A DNA stretch of 64,000 nt, from the NCBI GenBank assembly GCA_016342355.1, contig JAEINP010000002.1, forward strand, positions 124,001 to 188,000, in the 5' to 3' direction. Both the position numbers and the translations under genes were made by a program. This document shows positions 47,784 to 57,855 of this stretch, piece by piece. Under the pieces are notes generated by a model. It did no database searches, was not told where the DNA came from, and worked only from the letters and a program-made list of their open reading frames with translations. Position 1 is the first letter of the stretch. Each line of letters opens with the position of its first letter. The DNA is from Desulfatibacillum sp. (GTDB taxonomy: Bacteria; Desulfobacterota; Desulfobacteria; Desulfobacterales; Desulfatibacillaceae).

Positions 47784-49136
47784 TTACAGGTTAAGCAGCA
47801 ACGTGGCAATTTGAAAATAAAAAAAGACGCTCAAAATATCTACGGAAGTGGTGACAAAGGGGCCTGTGGCCACTGCCGGATCAATATGGAGCCTGGCGAA
47901 AACAAGGGGAAACATGGAGCCCACCAGAGCTGCGATGCTCATGGAAGAAATGACTGCCAGGGACACGGCAAAGGAAAGTGCCCATTTGTCATGGGTCAGG
48001 AATGCGACGCCGCCGACAACGAATCCGTAAAAAGCGCCCAGGATCATGCCCACGGAAAGCTCCTTGCCCACCACTTTCCAAAGATCCCGGATGTTGATCC
48101 TGCCTGTGGCGATACCCCGCACCACAATGGTGGAGGACTGGGTGCCTATATTGCCGCCCATGCCCATGATGACCGGGATAAAGGCGGCCAGGTATGTCAT
48201 TTGCTTGAGGCTGGCTTCGAACCTGCCAATAATGAAGTAGGCCAGCACGCCGCCCAGGCAGCTTGCAAAAAGCCAGGGAAGGCGGATGCGAGTGCTTTTG
48301 ATCACCGACTGGGTCTCCACGAATTCCTCGCCCACACCGGCCATTTTAAACATGTCTTCGGTGGCTTCCCGGCGGATAATGTCAATGACATCGTCCACGG
48401 TGATGATGCCCACCAGTTTATTGTCCTCGTCCACCACAGGCACGGCCAGAATGTCATACCGGGCCACGATGCGGGCCACTTCCTCCTGGTCCGTATCCGT
48501 GCTTACCCGATAAACATCCGAGGTCATGAATTCCTTCATGGGGGTTTCGGGCGGGACCACCACCAACTGGCGCAGGCTGCTTACTCCGGCCAACCTCCCG
48601 TAATCATCAGTTACGTAGAGGTAAAAGGGCATTTCAACGTCTATATATTCCTTTTGCAGGGAGGCGATGGCTTGTTCGGCGGTGGTATTTTTGCTCACAG
48701 CCACAAAGTCAGGCACCATGATGCCGCCGGCAGTATCTGTATCGTAACGAAGAAGCCCCTCCACCTCGGCGGAGCCTTCCTTTTCCATTTTCCGCAGAAT
48801 TTCCGTGGCCAGATTATCGGGAAAACGTTCCATGAGGTCGGCCACATCATCGGAGGCCATGGTATCGAGAATGTTGACGATTTCATCCACTCCCATGTCT
48901 TCGATAATCCGGAGAAAAAGGTCTTCGTCCAATTCAGCAAAAACCAAACCCTTTTGTTCCAGATCATGAATCATGGAAAAGAGTTTTTTCTGATCAGGGA
49001 ACGTAAGTGTGCGAAAAGCTGCGGACAGGTCGGCGGCATGGGTTTTGTTGACGATCTTACGGACCTGAGCGTTAGCCCCTCTCCTCAATAGTCGACGGAT
49101 GGGTTCAATGGTCGTTTTTGTGCGATCGCCTAACAT
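47784..49136 (-). CDS. mgtE: magnesium transporter MgtE
   Basis: 450 residues, usual length. N-terminal helical MgtE_N region, then two CBS domains (YLYVTDDYGRLAGVSSLRQ and LVGIITVDDVIDIIRRE) and a C-terminal five-helix channel domain (FIPVIMGMGGNIGTQSS, a conserved loop with the GNxGxQ motif). Mg2+ binding to the N and CBS domains gates the pore. In other bacteria it is controlled by Mg2+ directly, sometimes by a leader RNA; I see none of those elements in the 53 bases upstream. Confidence 0.96.
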   Translation of the reverse strand: MLGDRTKTTIEPIRRLLRRGANAQVRKIVNKTHAADLSAAFRTLTFPDQKKLFSMIHDLEQKGLVFAELDEDLFLRIIEDMGVDEIVNILDTMASDDVADLMERFPDNLATEILRKMEKEGSAEVEGLLRYDTDTAGGIMVPDFVAVSKNTTAEQAIASLQKEYIDVEMPFYLYVTDDYGRLAGVSSLRQLVVVPPETPMKEFMTSDVYRVSTDTDQEEVARIVARYDILAVPVVDEDNKLVGIITVDDVIDIIRREATEDMFKMAGVGEEFVETQSVIKSTRIRLPWLFASCLGGVLAYFIIGRFEASLKQMTYLAAFIPVIMGMGGNIGTQSSTIVVRGIATGRINIRDLWKVVGKELSVGMILGAFYGFVVGGVAFLTHDKWALSFAVSLAVISSMSIAALVGSMFPLVFARLHIDPAVATGPFVTTSVDILSVFFYFQIATLLLNL

Positions 49137-49189
49137 TATAGAAAAAACCTTTCTCGGATTAATACAGGCCTAAATAAACGATAGGCCTG

Positions 49190-50182
49190 TTACCGAATAA
49201 TTTTTACGTAAGAGCTTTTTTCCAACTCGGAAACCCATTGATTATATTTCGCCTGAACCTGGTTGTTATACAGGACCATCTGGATTTCTTCGGTAGCCTG
49301 CTCCAGGTTGCGCCCTTCCCCTGGCTTGATTTCTTCCAGCCAGAATATTTGCAGGCCCTGGTCCACAGGCATGGGCGAGGTAATATCCCCGGCTGCCATG
49401 GTTACAACCAAATCTCCCAGATCCTTGGTCAGGTCACTCACGAAGAAAAGACCCAGATCTCCCCCGCTTCCCCCAACTTTTTCGGAAGCCGCGTTTTCGA
49501 TAAGAGACGGAAAAGCCTCTCCAGCCTTGTGCATGGCTATAATTTCACCCATGGTCTTTGCCACCGCGTCTTTGTCTTCCTGGGTGGCGTTCTCGGGATA
49601 GGGCAACAGGATATAACGCAGATGATATTGTTTTTGTCCCGCGTATTCCTCTTCATGCTCCTTGTAGTAGTCCTGGATTTCCTTTTCCGTGACCACTATT
49701 TTGGAGTCCACCTCGGTGTTTTTCAATTTCAGGAAAAGGATGGTGTCCCGGACCTGACTCCGGAGCATTTCCATGGTAAGGCCGTCCCTTTTCAACTGAT
49801 TTCTCAGAGCTTCGTCCGTCAGGGAACTGGCCTGTTTAAACCGCTCCATGTAGGCGTCAATTTCCTCTTCCAGGACCTTGACCCCGAGTTTTTCGCACTC
49901 CTGGCGGGCAATCAGGGAACTGACCATACTGCGGAGCATTTCCTCCCGCTCCTGGTAGACCAATTTTTCCTTATCTTCCTCGGATAAAGTCGAGGCCTGT
50001 ATCTGGCTCATAACAGGAATCATCCGGGTTTCCAGTTCGGAAAGCATGACGACATCCGTATTCACGATGGCCACGATCCTGTCCACCAATTCGCCATCCG
50101 CCAAAACAGGGCTGGCAACCATCAATGCCAGCAACGCCGACAGGAAGGCAATCAAATAATATTTTTTCATAGTACCCGCCAT
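49190..50182 (-). CDS. SurA-like periplasmic peptidyl-prolyl isomerase/chaperone
   Basis: 330 residues (ATG at 50170 is an alternative start with a normal signal peptide, MKKYYLIAFLSALL). Signal peptide ends near ASPVLAD. The N-terminal SurA_N chaperone region has DRIVAIVNTDVVMLSELETR, and a PPIC rotamase domain occupies about residues 190-290 (YHLRYILLPYP, then GGSGGDLGLF). SurA helps fold outer-membrane proteins. One PPIC domain is present instead of two, which is common outside gamma-proteobacteria. It lies just downstream of a related lipoprotein gene. Confidence 0.92.
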   Translation of the reverse strand: MAGTMKKYYLIAFLSALLALMVASPVLADGELVDRIVAIVNTDVVMLSELETRMIPVMSQIQASTLSEEDKEKLVYQEREEMLRSMVSSLIARQECEKLGVKVLEEEIDAYMERFKQASSLTDEALRNQLKRDGLTMEMLRSQVRDTILFLKLKNTEVDSKIVVTEKEIQDYYKEHEEEYAGQKQYHLRYILLPYPENATQEDKDAVAKTMGEIIAMHKAGEAFPSLIENAASEKVGGSGGDLGLFFVSDLTKDLGDLVVTMAAGDITSPMPVDQGLQIFWLEEIKPGEGRNLEQATEEIQMVLYNNQVQAKYNQWVSELEKSSYVKIIR

Positions 50183-50212
50183 CTTTAGTCACCTATTAAA
50201 TGCAACAGACCC

Positions 50213-51076
50213 TTATAACAACTCAGGCCTGATCCGAACCGGATATTGTTCTTTCAGTTCCATCAACCACTCAGCATATATTTCCTGAGCCTTTTGAACC
50301 TCCAAGACTCTCCGGGCCATTTCCCGGTGCTCCTCGCTAACGATTTCTTTGTCCTGGAGTTCCTTATCGCTGGCAGGGCCTGCGCCCTCTTCCGAATAAG
50401 CAATTTCCTCTTCCGGGCGTCTTTGGGGAATGACAGGATGCCCTGCAAGGTAAGCATCAATTTCCTCTTCCGAAACCTGAACCCGCTCCCCGACCTCCCC
50501 TGAAATGGTTTCCTCAATCAAAAGACGCCGGGCAAGACCTTTGCGCCATGCCTTGTAAGACAGAGCCTGGTCCTGCAGGACCTGTCTGAAACTATCGGGC
50601 GGTTCCTGAAGGTTTTGCTCAACCACCCCAGGCTTATTGTCAACCGGCGCCTCGTCAGGGGATTCGGCAATAATGCCCTGATTTATGTACTCCTCGTTGA
50701 CAAAGGAATAGTCCTGCCAAATTTGTTGTTCCGCCTCCTGCAATGCCTCGGGGTCCAGGACAATACCGTGCACCCGGGCGTGCTCCAGGACAAAAAGCTC
50801 CTCCACAAGTTGATTGAGGAATAATTTCCGGGTTTCTTTCCTGTTGGGGGTGTATCCCAGGCCATAACCTGAAAACCCAGCTTCGGCAAGGTCAAAAAAT
50901 TCGTTGAATTCAGGCAGGTTCAGGGAGGTCCCCCCCACGCTGGCTACCACGTCATCATGGACAGGCGCTTCTTTTTCACATCCGGAAAAAAAGATCATAC
51001 CTGCCACAAGACACACAAAGGCAACCCCAAAAAGGATGGGGGTGAACTGTGCTTTATGGAGCCGAATCCTATTCAC
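50213..51076 (-). CDS. SurA_N-like lipoprotein (foldase without PPIase domain)
   Basis: 287 residues from the GTG at 51076, five bases after GGAGGG; other starts up to 51154 would overlap the end of mfd. Signal peptide with lipobox FFSGC (lipidated Cys about residue 33). The region DVVASVGGTSLNLPEFNEFF and RKLFLNQLVEELFVLEHAR resembles SurA_N/PrsA-like chaperones. No rotamase domain is seen. The C-terminal third is acidic and ends with an amphipathic helix. It is likely an inner- or outer-membrane-bound periplasmic chaperone working with the adjacent SurA-like protein. Acidic, Gln-rich composition is otherwise unremarkable. Confidence 0.78.
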   Translation of the reverse strand: MNRIRLHKAQFTPILFGVAFVCLVAGMIFFSGCEKEAPVHDDVVASVGGTSLNLPEFNEFFDLAEAGFSGYGLGYTPNRKETRKLFLNQLVEELFVLEHARVHGIVLDPEALQEAEQQIWQDYSFVNEEYINQGIIAESPDEAPVDNKPGVVEQNLQEPPDSFRQVLQDQALSYKAWRKGLARRLLIEETISGEVGERVQVSEEEIDAYLAGHPVIPQRRPEEEIAYSEEGAGPASDKELQDKEIVSEEHREMARRVLEVQKAQEIYAEWLMELKEQYPVRIRPELL

Positions 51077-51143
51077 CACGTCCCTCCATTTTGGTTTTGG
51101 CGCCGGGCGCCAAGCCCTTACCTTTGACCGAAAGGCAAATGAA

Positions 51144-54100
51144 CTATTTAACACGCCCCGCGATATCTTTCAATACGTTTTTCGCGGTCACTGTCCGCCC
51201 CTTGACGGAATCGGAGTCCAGGGACACCTTGAGCACCCCTTCATTATTCAACTGAAAACGCGGATAATTTTCACGAATCATGTGAAGAAGCTCATCCTTG
51301 GCGCCCTGGTGCTCCGGAGAGATCGTAAGGTGCAAATTCTTGCCCGAAAGGTCCATCTTCCTAATGCCGGCATCCCGGCATAATATTTTAAACATAATCT
51401 TGTAAAACAGCTGGTTGGTTTCAGTGGGAATATTGCCGAAGCGGTCCTTCATTTCCTTGGAAAAGGCCCCCACTTCGGAAACCAATTCCATCCGCGACAA
51501 ACGGCGGTAAGCCAGAAGGCGCTGGTCTGTGTCCGGGACATACCATTCCGGGATGAAGGCGGAAAAGTCCACGTTGATCTCCGGGTCCAGGGGAGGCGTG
51601 GTGTCCTGGCCTTTAAGCTGACTGATAGCCGCTTCCATAAGCTGGAGGTACATTTCGTATCCCACGGCGGCTATCTGGCCGCTTTGGGCCGACCCCAAAA
51701 TGGCGCCGCCGCCGCGAATCTGCAAATCGCTCATGGCGATGGCAAAGCCTGCACCCAGGTCACTGTGTTCCATGAGGACCTTCAGCCGCCTTTGGGCATC
51801 CCTGGTCAGCACCGATTCATCGGGGATGAACAGGTAAGCGTATGCCTGGTCGTCTCCCCTGCCCACCCTGCCCCGCAACTGGTAAATCTGGGCCAGGCCG
51901 AACATGTCAGCCCGGTTGATCAAAATGGTGTTAGCCGCAGGGATATCCAGCCCGGATTCGATGATGGTCGTGCATACCAAAAGGTCTATCTCCTGATTCA
52001 CGAATTTCATCATGGCCTTTTCCAGCAGAGTCTCGGACATCTGGCCATGGGCCACGCCTATCCGGACTTCGGGAACCAGTTCCTGGAGCCTGTGGGCCAT
52101 GGCGTCAATGGACTGAACCCGATTATGGACAAAAAAGGTCTGACCCTTCCTGGCAAGTTCCGCACGGATGGCTTCGGCGGCCATCACCTCGTCAAACTTG
52201 GATACATAAGTGGTGATGGGCCGTCTTTGCTCCGGGGGCGTGTTTATGACGCTGATATCCCTGATTCCCACCATGGACATGTGGAGGGTCCGGGGTATGG
52301 GCGTGGCCGTAAGGGCCAGAACATCCACGGTAGCCCGAACCTTTTTGAGCATTTCCTTATGGCGCACGCCAAAACGCTGTTCCTCGTCAATGAGCACCAG
52401 ACGCAGGTCTTTGAATTCCACCGATTTCTGCAAAACACTGTGGGTGCCAATGATAATATCAATGGCGCCCTCGGCCAAACCCTGAAGGATTTCCTTTTTT
52501 TCCTTGTCCTTACGGAACCGGTTCAAACAGGCTATCTTGACCGGATACCCGTCATAACGCTTTAAAAAAGTCCGATAATGCTGCTCGGACAAAATGGTGG
52601 TGGGCGTAATAAACGCCACTTGCTTGGAATCGCTTACCGCCTTGAAAGAAGCCCGCAAGGCCACCTCGGTCTTGCCGTAGCCCACGTCTCCGCAAACCAG
52701 GCGGTCCATAGGGCGGGGGCTTTCCATGTCAGTAAGCACGTCGTTGATGGCCCTGGCCTGGTCCGGGGTTTCCTCGTATTCAAAGCCTGCCTCAAACTCG
52801 GCAAAATAACTGTCCGTGGGAGAAAAGGCATGACCCTGCTTGATTTTCCGCACGGCATAGACCTTAAGCAACTCTCCGGCGATTTTTTCCACGGATTTTT
52901 TGACGCGGCTTTTTACTGTTTCCCAGGACTTACCCCCCAGCTTTTCCAGAGCCGGGGCCGCCTCGCCTATGGTCCGGTATTTCTGAATGAGGTTGGACTT
53001 ATCCACTGGCAGGTAGAGCTTGTCACCGTCCCTGTATTCAAGAAGCAAAAAATCATTGGCCACCCCGTTCAATTCCATCTTGACCAAGCCGCCATAACGG
53101 GCGATGCCATGGTCCACATGGACCACATGGTCCCCCTGGCTCAGTTGCGCCAAGTCCAGCAATTCGGTCCTGGGGCGGGAGGTTTCCATTTTCCTGCGAC
53201 GATGCTTGGGGCCGAAAATTTCCGTTTCCGTCACTATGGACAAAGATTCGTGGGGCCATACAAACCCCGATGACAGGCTGCCCAGAACCACCTTGCACCT
53301 GGAATCAGGCTCACTCATCCACCTTTGGTTTCGGGAAAGGCTGACTCCATAGGGAGAAAGGAGGTTTTCCAGGCGTTCCGCCTGCATTTTGGACCCGCAG
53401 ACCATGATCACGGAGTACCCCAGGGAACGTTTATCCTTGATCCAGTCCACCAGGGGTTTTAACAAATGATCCCGGTCTTTGAAGCCCTTAAGGCTTTGTG
53501 CCAGTTCCGTATTGGACAGAACCTCCATCTGCATTCTGGCCTTGTTCTTTTCTTCTTCCCGGGGACCGGTGAGGGCCAGGGACGGAAAAAGCAAGGGACG
53601 GGACCTGCGGAGGCTTTCCCCGAATCCGTCCGTATCCAAATGGGTCATGGCAGGAGGGATGGACAAACGATTTTCTGCCAAAGCCTTTTCGTAATTCTCC
53701 CCCACTTCCTTAAAATATTGGACATATTCCTGATGGACCGCAACAGGGTCCAGCACGGCGCAAAGCGTATTTTGGGGGAGATAATCAAACAGAGTATCCC
53801 CTCCGTTTTCGTACAGCAGGGGCACAAAGCCCTCTATACCCGGAAAATGCAGGCTGGTTTTAAGGCTCTCCACCACCTCCCGTATCTTGGTCACGGGCAT
53901 TCCCACCTGGACCGCTTTTTCCCGAATCCTGTGAGTAATGCTTTGGAGAGCGTCCCGGGAAACCACCGCTTCGGTGGCAGGAAGGATGACAGCCTCCTCC
54001 ACCTTTTTGACGGTACGCTGGGTGGAAGGGGAAAAAAACCGTATGGAATCCACCTCGTCCCCATAAAACTCGATGCGCATGGGCAGGGAATAAGGAGGAC

Positions 54101-54683
54101 CAAACACATCCACAATGGAGCCCCTAACGCAAAAGTCACCCGGTTCCTCCACGATCAGGTTCCGGACATATCCCCCGCTCACCAGCCTTTCCACCAGGGA
54201 CTCCCGATCCAGCTCCTCCCTCACCATGACCAGTTCCCCAAACCCGTTGAGGACATTTTTGGGGATGAGTCTGGAGGCGACAGCCTGGGGCGTGGTCACC
54301 ACAATTGCCGGAGTCCCGGAATGGGCCAGACGGCTAAGGGTGGTAATGCGGTTCGCTGCGGTTTCGGTATGGTAGGAAATCCCCTTGAAAGGAAGGATGT
54401 GGTAGGCTGGAAATTCCATAATCCAACCCTGGGGAGATGTTTCGGAATCAGGCGTTTTCAAATCCTGAAGAAAAAACTCCAGGTCCGCCACCAGGATTTT
54501 GGCCTCCTTTTTTGTAGGGGCCAGCACCAGCATGTGGCAATTTTTTTCCCGGAACAAGCGGGCCAAAAGGTATGCCTGGGAGGATCTTTCCAATCCCAGG
54601 CATTCCACGGGTCCCTGGTGCTGCTTCGCCAGTTTGAAAAACCCGGCGGCAGCCCGGGTTGCATTTTCGATGGGGGAACTCAC
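51144..54683 (-). CDS. mfd: transcription-repair coupling factor Mfd
   Basis: 1179 residues, full length. UvrB-like N-terminal part (about 1-350), RNA polymerase-interaction domain (LVHVDHGIARYGG-type region near 510), then the SF2 translocase: Walker A GDVGYGKTEVA, DEEQ box VLIDEEQRFGV, and the helicase C motif TTIIESGLDIP. The C-terminal TRCF domain follows (from about 1015). Mfd removes stalled RNA polymerase at lesions and recruits UvrA. It heads the gene pair of periplasmic chaperones. Confidence 0.97.
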   Translation of the reverse strand: MSSPIENATRAAAGFFKLAKQHQGPVECLGLERSSQAYLLARLFREKNCHMLVLAPTKKEAKILVADLEFFLQDLKTPDSETSPQGWIMEFPAYHILPFKGISYHTETAANRITTLSRLAHSGTPAIVVTTPQAVASRLIPKNVLNGFGELVMVREELDRESLVERLVSGGYVRNLIVEEPGDFCVRGSIVDVFGPPYSLPMRIEFYGDEVDSIRFFSPSTQRTVKKVEEAVILPATEAVVSRDALQSITHRIREKAVQVGMPVTKIREVVESLKTSLHFPGIEGFVPLLYENGGDTLFDYLPQNTLCAVLDPVAVHQEYVQYFKEVGENYEKALAENRLSIPPAMTHLDTDGFGESLRRSRPLLFPSLALTGPREEEKNKARMQMEVLSNTELAQSLKGFKDRDHLLKPLVDWIKDKRSLGYSVIMVCGSKMQAERLENLLSPYGVSLSRNQRWMSEPDSRCKVVLGSLSSGFVWPHESLSIVTETEIFGPKHRRRKMETSRPRTELLDLAQLSQGDHVVHVDHGIARYGGLVKMELNGVANDFLLLEYRDGDKLYLPVDKSNLIQKYRTIGEAAPALEKLGGKSWETVKSRVKKSVEKIAGELLKVYAVRKIKQGHAFSPTDSYFAEFEAGFEYEETPDQARAINDVLTDMESPRPMDRLVCGDVGYGKTEVALRASFKAVSDSKQVAFITPTTILSEQHYRTFLKRYDGYPVKIACLNRFRKDKEKKEILQGLAEGAIDIIIGTHSVLQKSVEFKDLRLVLIDEEQRFGVRHKEMLKKVRATVDVLALTATPIPRTLHMSMVGIRDISVINTPPEQRRPITTYVSKFDEVMAAEAIRAELARKGQTFFVHNRVQSIDAMAHRLQELVPEVRIGVAHGQMSETLLEKAMMKFVNQEIDLLVCTTIIESGLDIPAANTILINRADMFGLAQIYQLRGRVGRGDDQAYAYLFIPDESVLTRDAQRRLKVLMEHSDLGAGFAIAMSDLQIRGGGAILGSAQSGQIAAVGYEMYLQLMEAAISQLKGQDTTPPLDPEINVDFSAFIPEWYVPDTDQRLLAYRRLSRMELVSEVGAFSKEMKDRFGNIPTETNQLFYKIMFKILCRDAGIRKMDLSGKNLHLTISPEHQGAKDELLHMIRENYPRFQLNNEGVLKVSLDSDSVKGRTVTAKNVLKDIAGRVK

Positions 54684-54697
54684 TAAAGACTACTCCG

Positions 54698-55513
54698 TCA
54701 CGTTAAATCCACCAAGCCATGGACGCGGTTAATGGCGCTTTCCACACTATCCCCCCCCTGGAAAGACACCTGAATTGCCTGAGTGGGGCAAATTTCCGCA
54801 CAACGCCCGCATCCCCGGCATTCTCCATTGATCTCAGCCTTTCCATTCTCCAGGCTGATGGCGTTTACAAAACAAATATTATTTGTGCAAGCCCCGCAAC
54901 CCACACAGTCATCCGTTACCGTGACGCTCAGGCCGGGCATGGCGGCCACGCGTTCGCTGATCCTGGGCGTGATGGTGGGAATGACCTTCCACAGGCAGCA
55001 GCAAGGGCAGCAATGGCAAACTGTCAGCAATTTTTCCTTGGGCCGCACATTCAGCCAGATGGTGTCCAGCTTGTTACGGCCAATAAGATGCACAAGACCA
55101 GCCTCCCGGCATTTCCGGGCGTGTTCCAGGGTTTCATCCACAGAGGACAGGCGGCCAAATTTCGGATTGATATCCAGGGCCGCCTCTCCCAGGAAAATGC
55201 AGCCCAGGTCAACGGGATAATCCTGGCAATCCTCACTTTCCCGGCATATGCAGGTATTCATGATGAACCGGTAATTCGAGTTGACGATAAAATGCTCCAG
55301 GACCTGGGAAGGAAGCACCATGTCCCCGGGGTTGTCCAGGGTTTGGTTGATTGCCACCACAGAATCCTTGACCAAGTACATGATGTCATCATTTTCAAAC
55401 AAGGCTTTTTCAATAATCCTGCCAAGGATCGGCAGATGCGTCATGCGCGCCATCATGAATCGGGAAGAAAACGTTTTCTTAAGAAGTGTCTTAACCCAAT
55501 ACGGACTTGCCAT
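54698..55513 (-). CDS. ferredoxin-domain Fe-S protein with extra Cys-rich region
   Basis: 271 residues. The last ~70 hold two [4Fe-4S] motifs: CVGCGACTNNIC (CxxCxxCx4C) and CRGCGRCAEICP (CxxCxxCxxxCP). A separate Cys-rich region upstream has CICRESEDC and LGC near residues 85-105, and a remarkable CHCCPCCC stretch near residue 165. These could bind further clusters or metals. The N-terminal ~80 residues are helical without motif. Cytoplasmic redox protein; partner unknown. It sits between mfd and the SpoIIE phosphatase, 14 bases from mfd. Confidence 0.83.
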   Translation of the reverse strand: MASPYWVKTLLKKTFSSRFMMARMTHLPILGRIIEKALFENDDIMYLVKDSVVAINQTLDNPGDMVLPSQVLEHFIVNSNYRFIMNTCICRESEDCQDYPVDLGCIFLGEAALDINPKFGRLSSVDETLEHARKCREAGLVHLIGRNKLDTIWLNVRPKEKLLTVCHCCPCCCLWKVIPTITPRISERVAAMPGLSVTVTDDCVGCGACTNNICFVNAISLENGKAEINGECRGCGRCAEICPTQAIQVSFQGGDSVESAINRVHGLVDLT

Positions 55514-55554
55514 AGCCCCCCCATTTTTTGTACGACTATTGCCGCCAGTCAGAT

Positions 55555-57696
55555 TTATTCCAGAACCTTGATGATCACCAGGGTGATGTCGTCCTCCTGG
55601 TTCACAGGTTTTCTGAAGCGATCCACCTCGGTAAACACCCTGTCCATGATGGTCCGGGCGGACTCATGGGCATACTCGGCAATAATCTGTTTAAAGGCCT
55701 CTTTGCCGAACATGTCCCCTTGCTGGTTTCTGGCCTCCCAAATGCCATCCGTGCCCACTGCGATGATCTGTCCCGAATAAATGGTCTGTTTGTATTCCTT
55801 GTATTTATAGTCCTCAACCCCTCCCAGAAACATACCCTCGCCGCCCAATTCGCTGAAAACGCCGGTGTGGGTGTCCAGCACCACGGCGGGGTCGTGCCCT
55901 GCCCTGAGCCACTTGACATGTTTTTCCCGGGTGTCCAAATCCATATAAAACAAGGTCATAAAACGTCCGGACTGACCCACGTCCAGGGTCAGAAGACGAT
56001 TCACGTCAGACACAATATTGGTGATGCTGCCGCTCATGCTGGAACGCTGACGAAATAATGCCCTGGCCGTTGTCATGAGCAGGGCCGAGGGAATTCCATG
56101 GCCCGAAACATCCCCCACAACCACCGTTATCTTATGGTCATTGGTCTCGTCAAATTCCAGATAATCGTAATAATCCCCGCCGGTTTCATCGGAATAGACA
56201 ATAGCTCCCGCTATGTCCAGCCCGCTCACATTAGGCACCTCGGTGGGCAGGAGGTTTTGCTGCACCTCATGGGCCAGTTCCAGGGCCTTTTTCAGGCGTA
56301 CGTTCTCCCGCAACCTGGGCACCATTTCGTTAAAGGCCTTAATCAGATCGCCCCGTTCGTCATTGATATTGAAATCCATGTGAACGGAAAAGTCCCCCTT
56401 TGCCAGACGCTTGACCGCCCAAACCATCTGGCGGATATGCCCGGTAAAAAAATGGGAAATAACCATGGCGCCCAGGGTCACCAGCAAAAGAGCCAGGCAG
56501 GCCGCCACAAAGTTCACGATCAGGTGTCGCCGAGTCAGATTGGTCACCACCTCGTCGGCTTTTTCAATGGAAATATTGATGGAACTCATGGGGGTCACCA
56601 ACAGCTTAAAATATTTCGCCCCAATGGGCGAATAGGCCCAAATGGCGTCTTCTCCCCGGGTTCTCAAACGGGCCACGCCGGTATTGCCCTGCTCCATGGA
56701 GGCTAAAACACTATGAAAGATCTCCTTGTCCGGGGAATCCAGCCATTCGGTGAAAACCATTCCGGTCCAGTCTCCCCTGGCGGAAATATAATCATCATGG
56801 GCCAGAACCAAAGCACCGGTTTTGCCGGTTTCAGGATTGAGCTGCACCAGAATATCGTAGGATTCCACCTTGCCGATCCATGCGGAAGGAATACTGGCAA
56901 GCTCCAAAACGTCTTTCAAAAGCACATCCATTCCGGCAACGCCCACCACGGTTCCCTGGGGATTGCGCACCAGAGTGGAGGCTGAAAAAATGACCTGGCC
57001 CGTGGTTTCGTCAATCAAGGGAAAGGTCCAGGCCACGGGTTTCTCTTCGCTTGTCCCGACCAGCGCTTCCCGGTACCAGGGTTTCAGCCGGGGATCATAG
57101 CCCTCGGGATATTCCCCGTGCCCGGGATAGGCCATAAGCAGGCCGCTTTCCAGGGCCACATAGGTTCTTGCCCTGAATCCGCTGTCATTGAAGGCCATTT
57201 TCAATTCTTCGGATAGTCTTCCCAATACTGCCACATCCGCGGCATGTTCGGCCGGGTCAATGCCAGGGGACGCAATCAGGACCGGATGCTTCATGCTGAC
57301 TTGGCAAGGGCCCACAGTCCCGTCCACATGCCTGATTTCAAAGCCTTTCTTCGGCCCCAAATCGGAGGGCGCCCTGGCAGGGTCCCTGAAATCATCCCCC
57401 CAATAAAGCGGTTCCTGGCTGCCTTCCCCGGGTAAGGCATAGAGATACTCCGCCTTGCGGGCCATGGAGACCAGCCGGAACTCCAGGGCGCTTTCCAACC
57501 CGGACTGAATTTCCGCCACATTCCTGACAGTCACTTCCAAGGCTTTTTCCGAAAGCTCCATCAATGCCGTACGGCTGCCCTGAGATAACAACTGCCCTGC
57601 TCTTTTGGTGGCCTTCTGGCTCACCGCCGTCACAACAAAAAGTGGAATGAGGGAGAATATTAGCAGGACCAGAAAGACTTTCCATCTTAACTTCAT
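55555..57696 (-). CDS. membrane-bound SpoIIE-type protein phosphatase with dCache sensor and HAMP
   Basis: 713 residues from the ATG at 57696 with GGAGG six bases before; an upstream frame start adds 14 residues. TM1 at about 4-25, an extracytoplasmic dCache domain with [15 protein letters not shown]2 at about 395-420, HAMP ([14 protein letters not shown]), a coiled linker, and a C-terminal PP2C/SpoIIE domain with [18 protein letters not shown] and metal-binding Asp in [11 protein letters not shown]. Such proteins dephosphorylate anti-sigma antagonists or partner proteins in response to small molecules. No anti-sigma gene is adjacent. It is divergent from the MoxR-VWA pair. Confidence 0.93.
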   Translation of the reverse strand: MKLRWKVFLVLLIFSLIPLFVVTAVSQKATKRAGQLLSQGSRTALMELSEKALEVTVRNVAEIQSGLESALEFRLVSMARKAEYLYALPGEGSQEPLYWGDDFRDPARAPSDLGPKKGFEIRHVDGTVGPCQVSMKHPVLIASPGIDPAEHAADVAVLGRLSEELKMAFNDSGFRARTYVALESGLLMAYPGHGEYPEGYDPRLKPWYREALVGTSEEKPVAWTFPLIDETTGQVIFSASTLVRNPQGTVVGVAGMDVLLKDVLELASIPSAWIGKVESYDILVQLNPETGKTGALVLAHDDYISARGDWTGMVFTEWLDSPDKEIFHSVLASMEQGNTGVARLRTRGEDAIWAYSPIGAKYFKLLVTPMSSINISIEKADEVVTNLTRRHLIVNFVAACLALLLVTLGAMVISHFFTGHIRQMVWAVKRLAKGDFSVHMDFNINDERGDLIKAFNEMVPRLRENVRLKKALELAHEVQQNLLPTEVPNVSGLDIAGAIVYSDETGGDYYDYLEFDETNDHKITVVVGDVSGHGIPSALLMTTARALFRQRSSMSGSITNIVSDVNRLLTLDVGQSGRFMTLFYMDLDTREKHVKWLRAGHDPAVVLDTHTGVFSELGGEGMFLGGVEDYKYKEYKQTIYSGQIIAVGTDGIWEARNQQGDMFGKEAFKQIIAEYAHESARTIMDRVFTEVDRFRKPVNQEDDITLVIIKVLE

Positions 57697-57783
57697 CAAA
57701 CGCCTCCAGTGTCCAATAGGTCCCTGTTCATACCACAACCGGGCCAGGATGCAAGACTATCCATCATGGGATTTTTTCGTGCC

Positions 57784-57812
57784 TTGACCCCGGACTTTAG
57801 GTCAACTATATT
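57784..57812 (+). promoter_or_regulatory. sigma70 promoter with overlapping inverted repeat, upstream of moxR-like gene
   Basis: TTGACC (57784-57789), a 17-base spacer and TATATT (57807-57812) form a promoter about 44 bases before the ATG at 57856. The half-site TTGACC recurs inverted as GGTCAA (57800-57805), ten bases apart, so a regulator binding there would cover the promoter. It lies in the 159-base divergent gap with the SpoIIE gene. Confidence 0.55.
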
Positions 57813-57855
57813 CACCATTTGGTTGACAACAGAAATACGCATAAAGGAAAAATGT

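Noticed and set aside
47760-49091. 443-codon plus-strand open frame
   Set aside because: Antisense to mgtE, His/Gly-rich composition, no motifs, no ribosome binding site.
53466-54686. 406-codon plus-strand open frame
   Set aside because: Antisense shadow of mfd.
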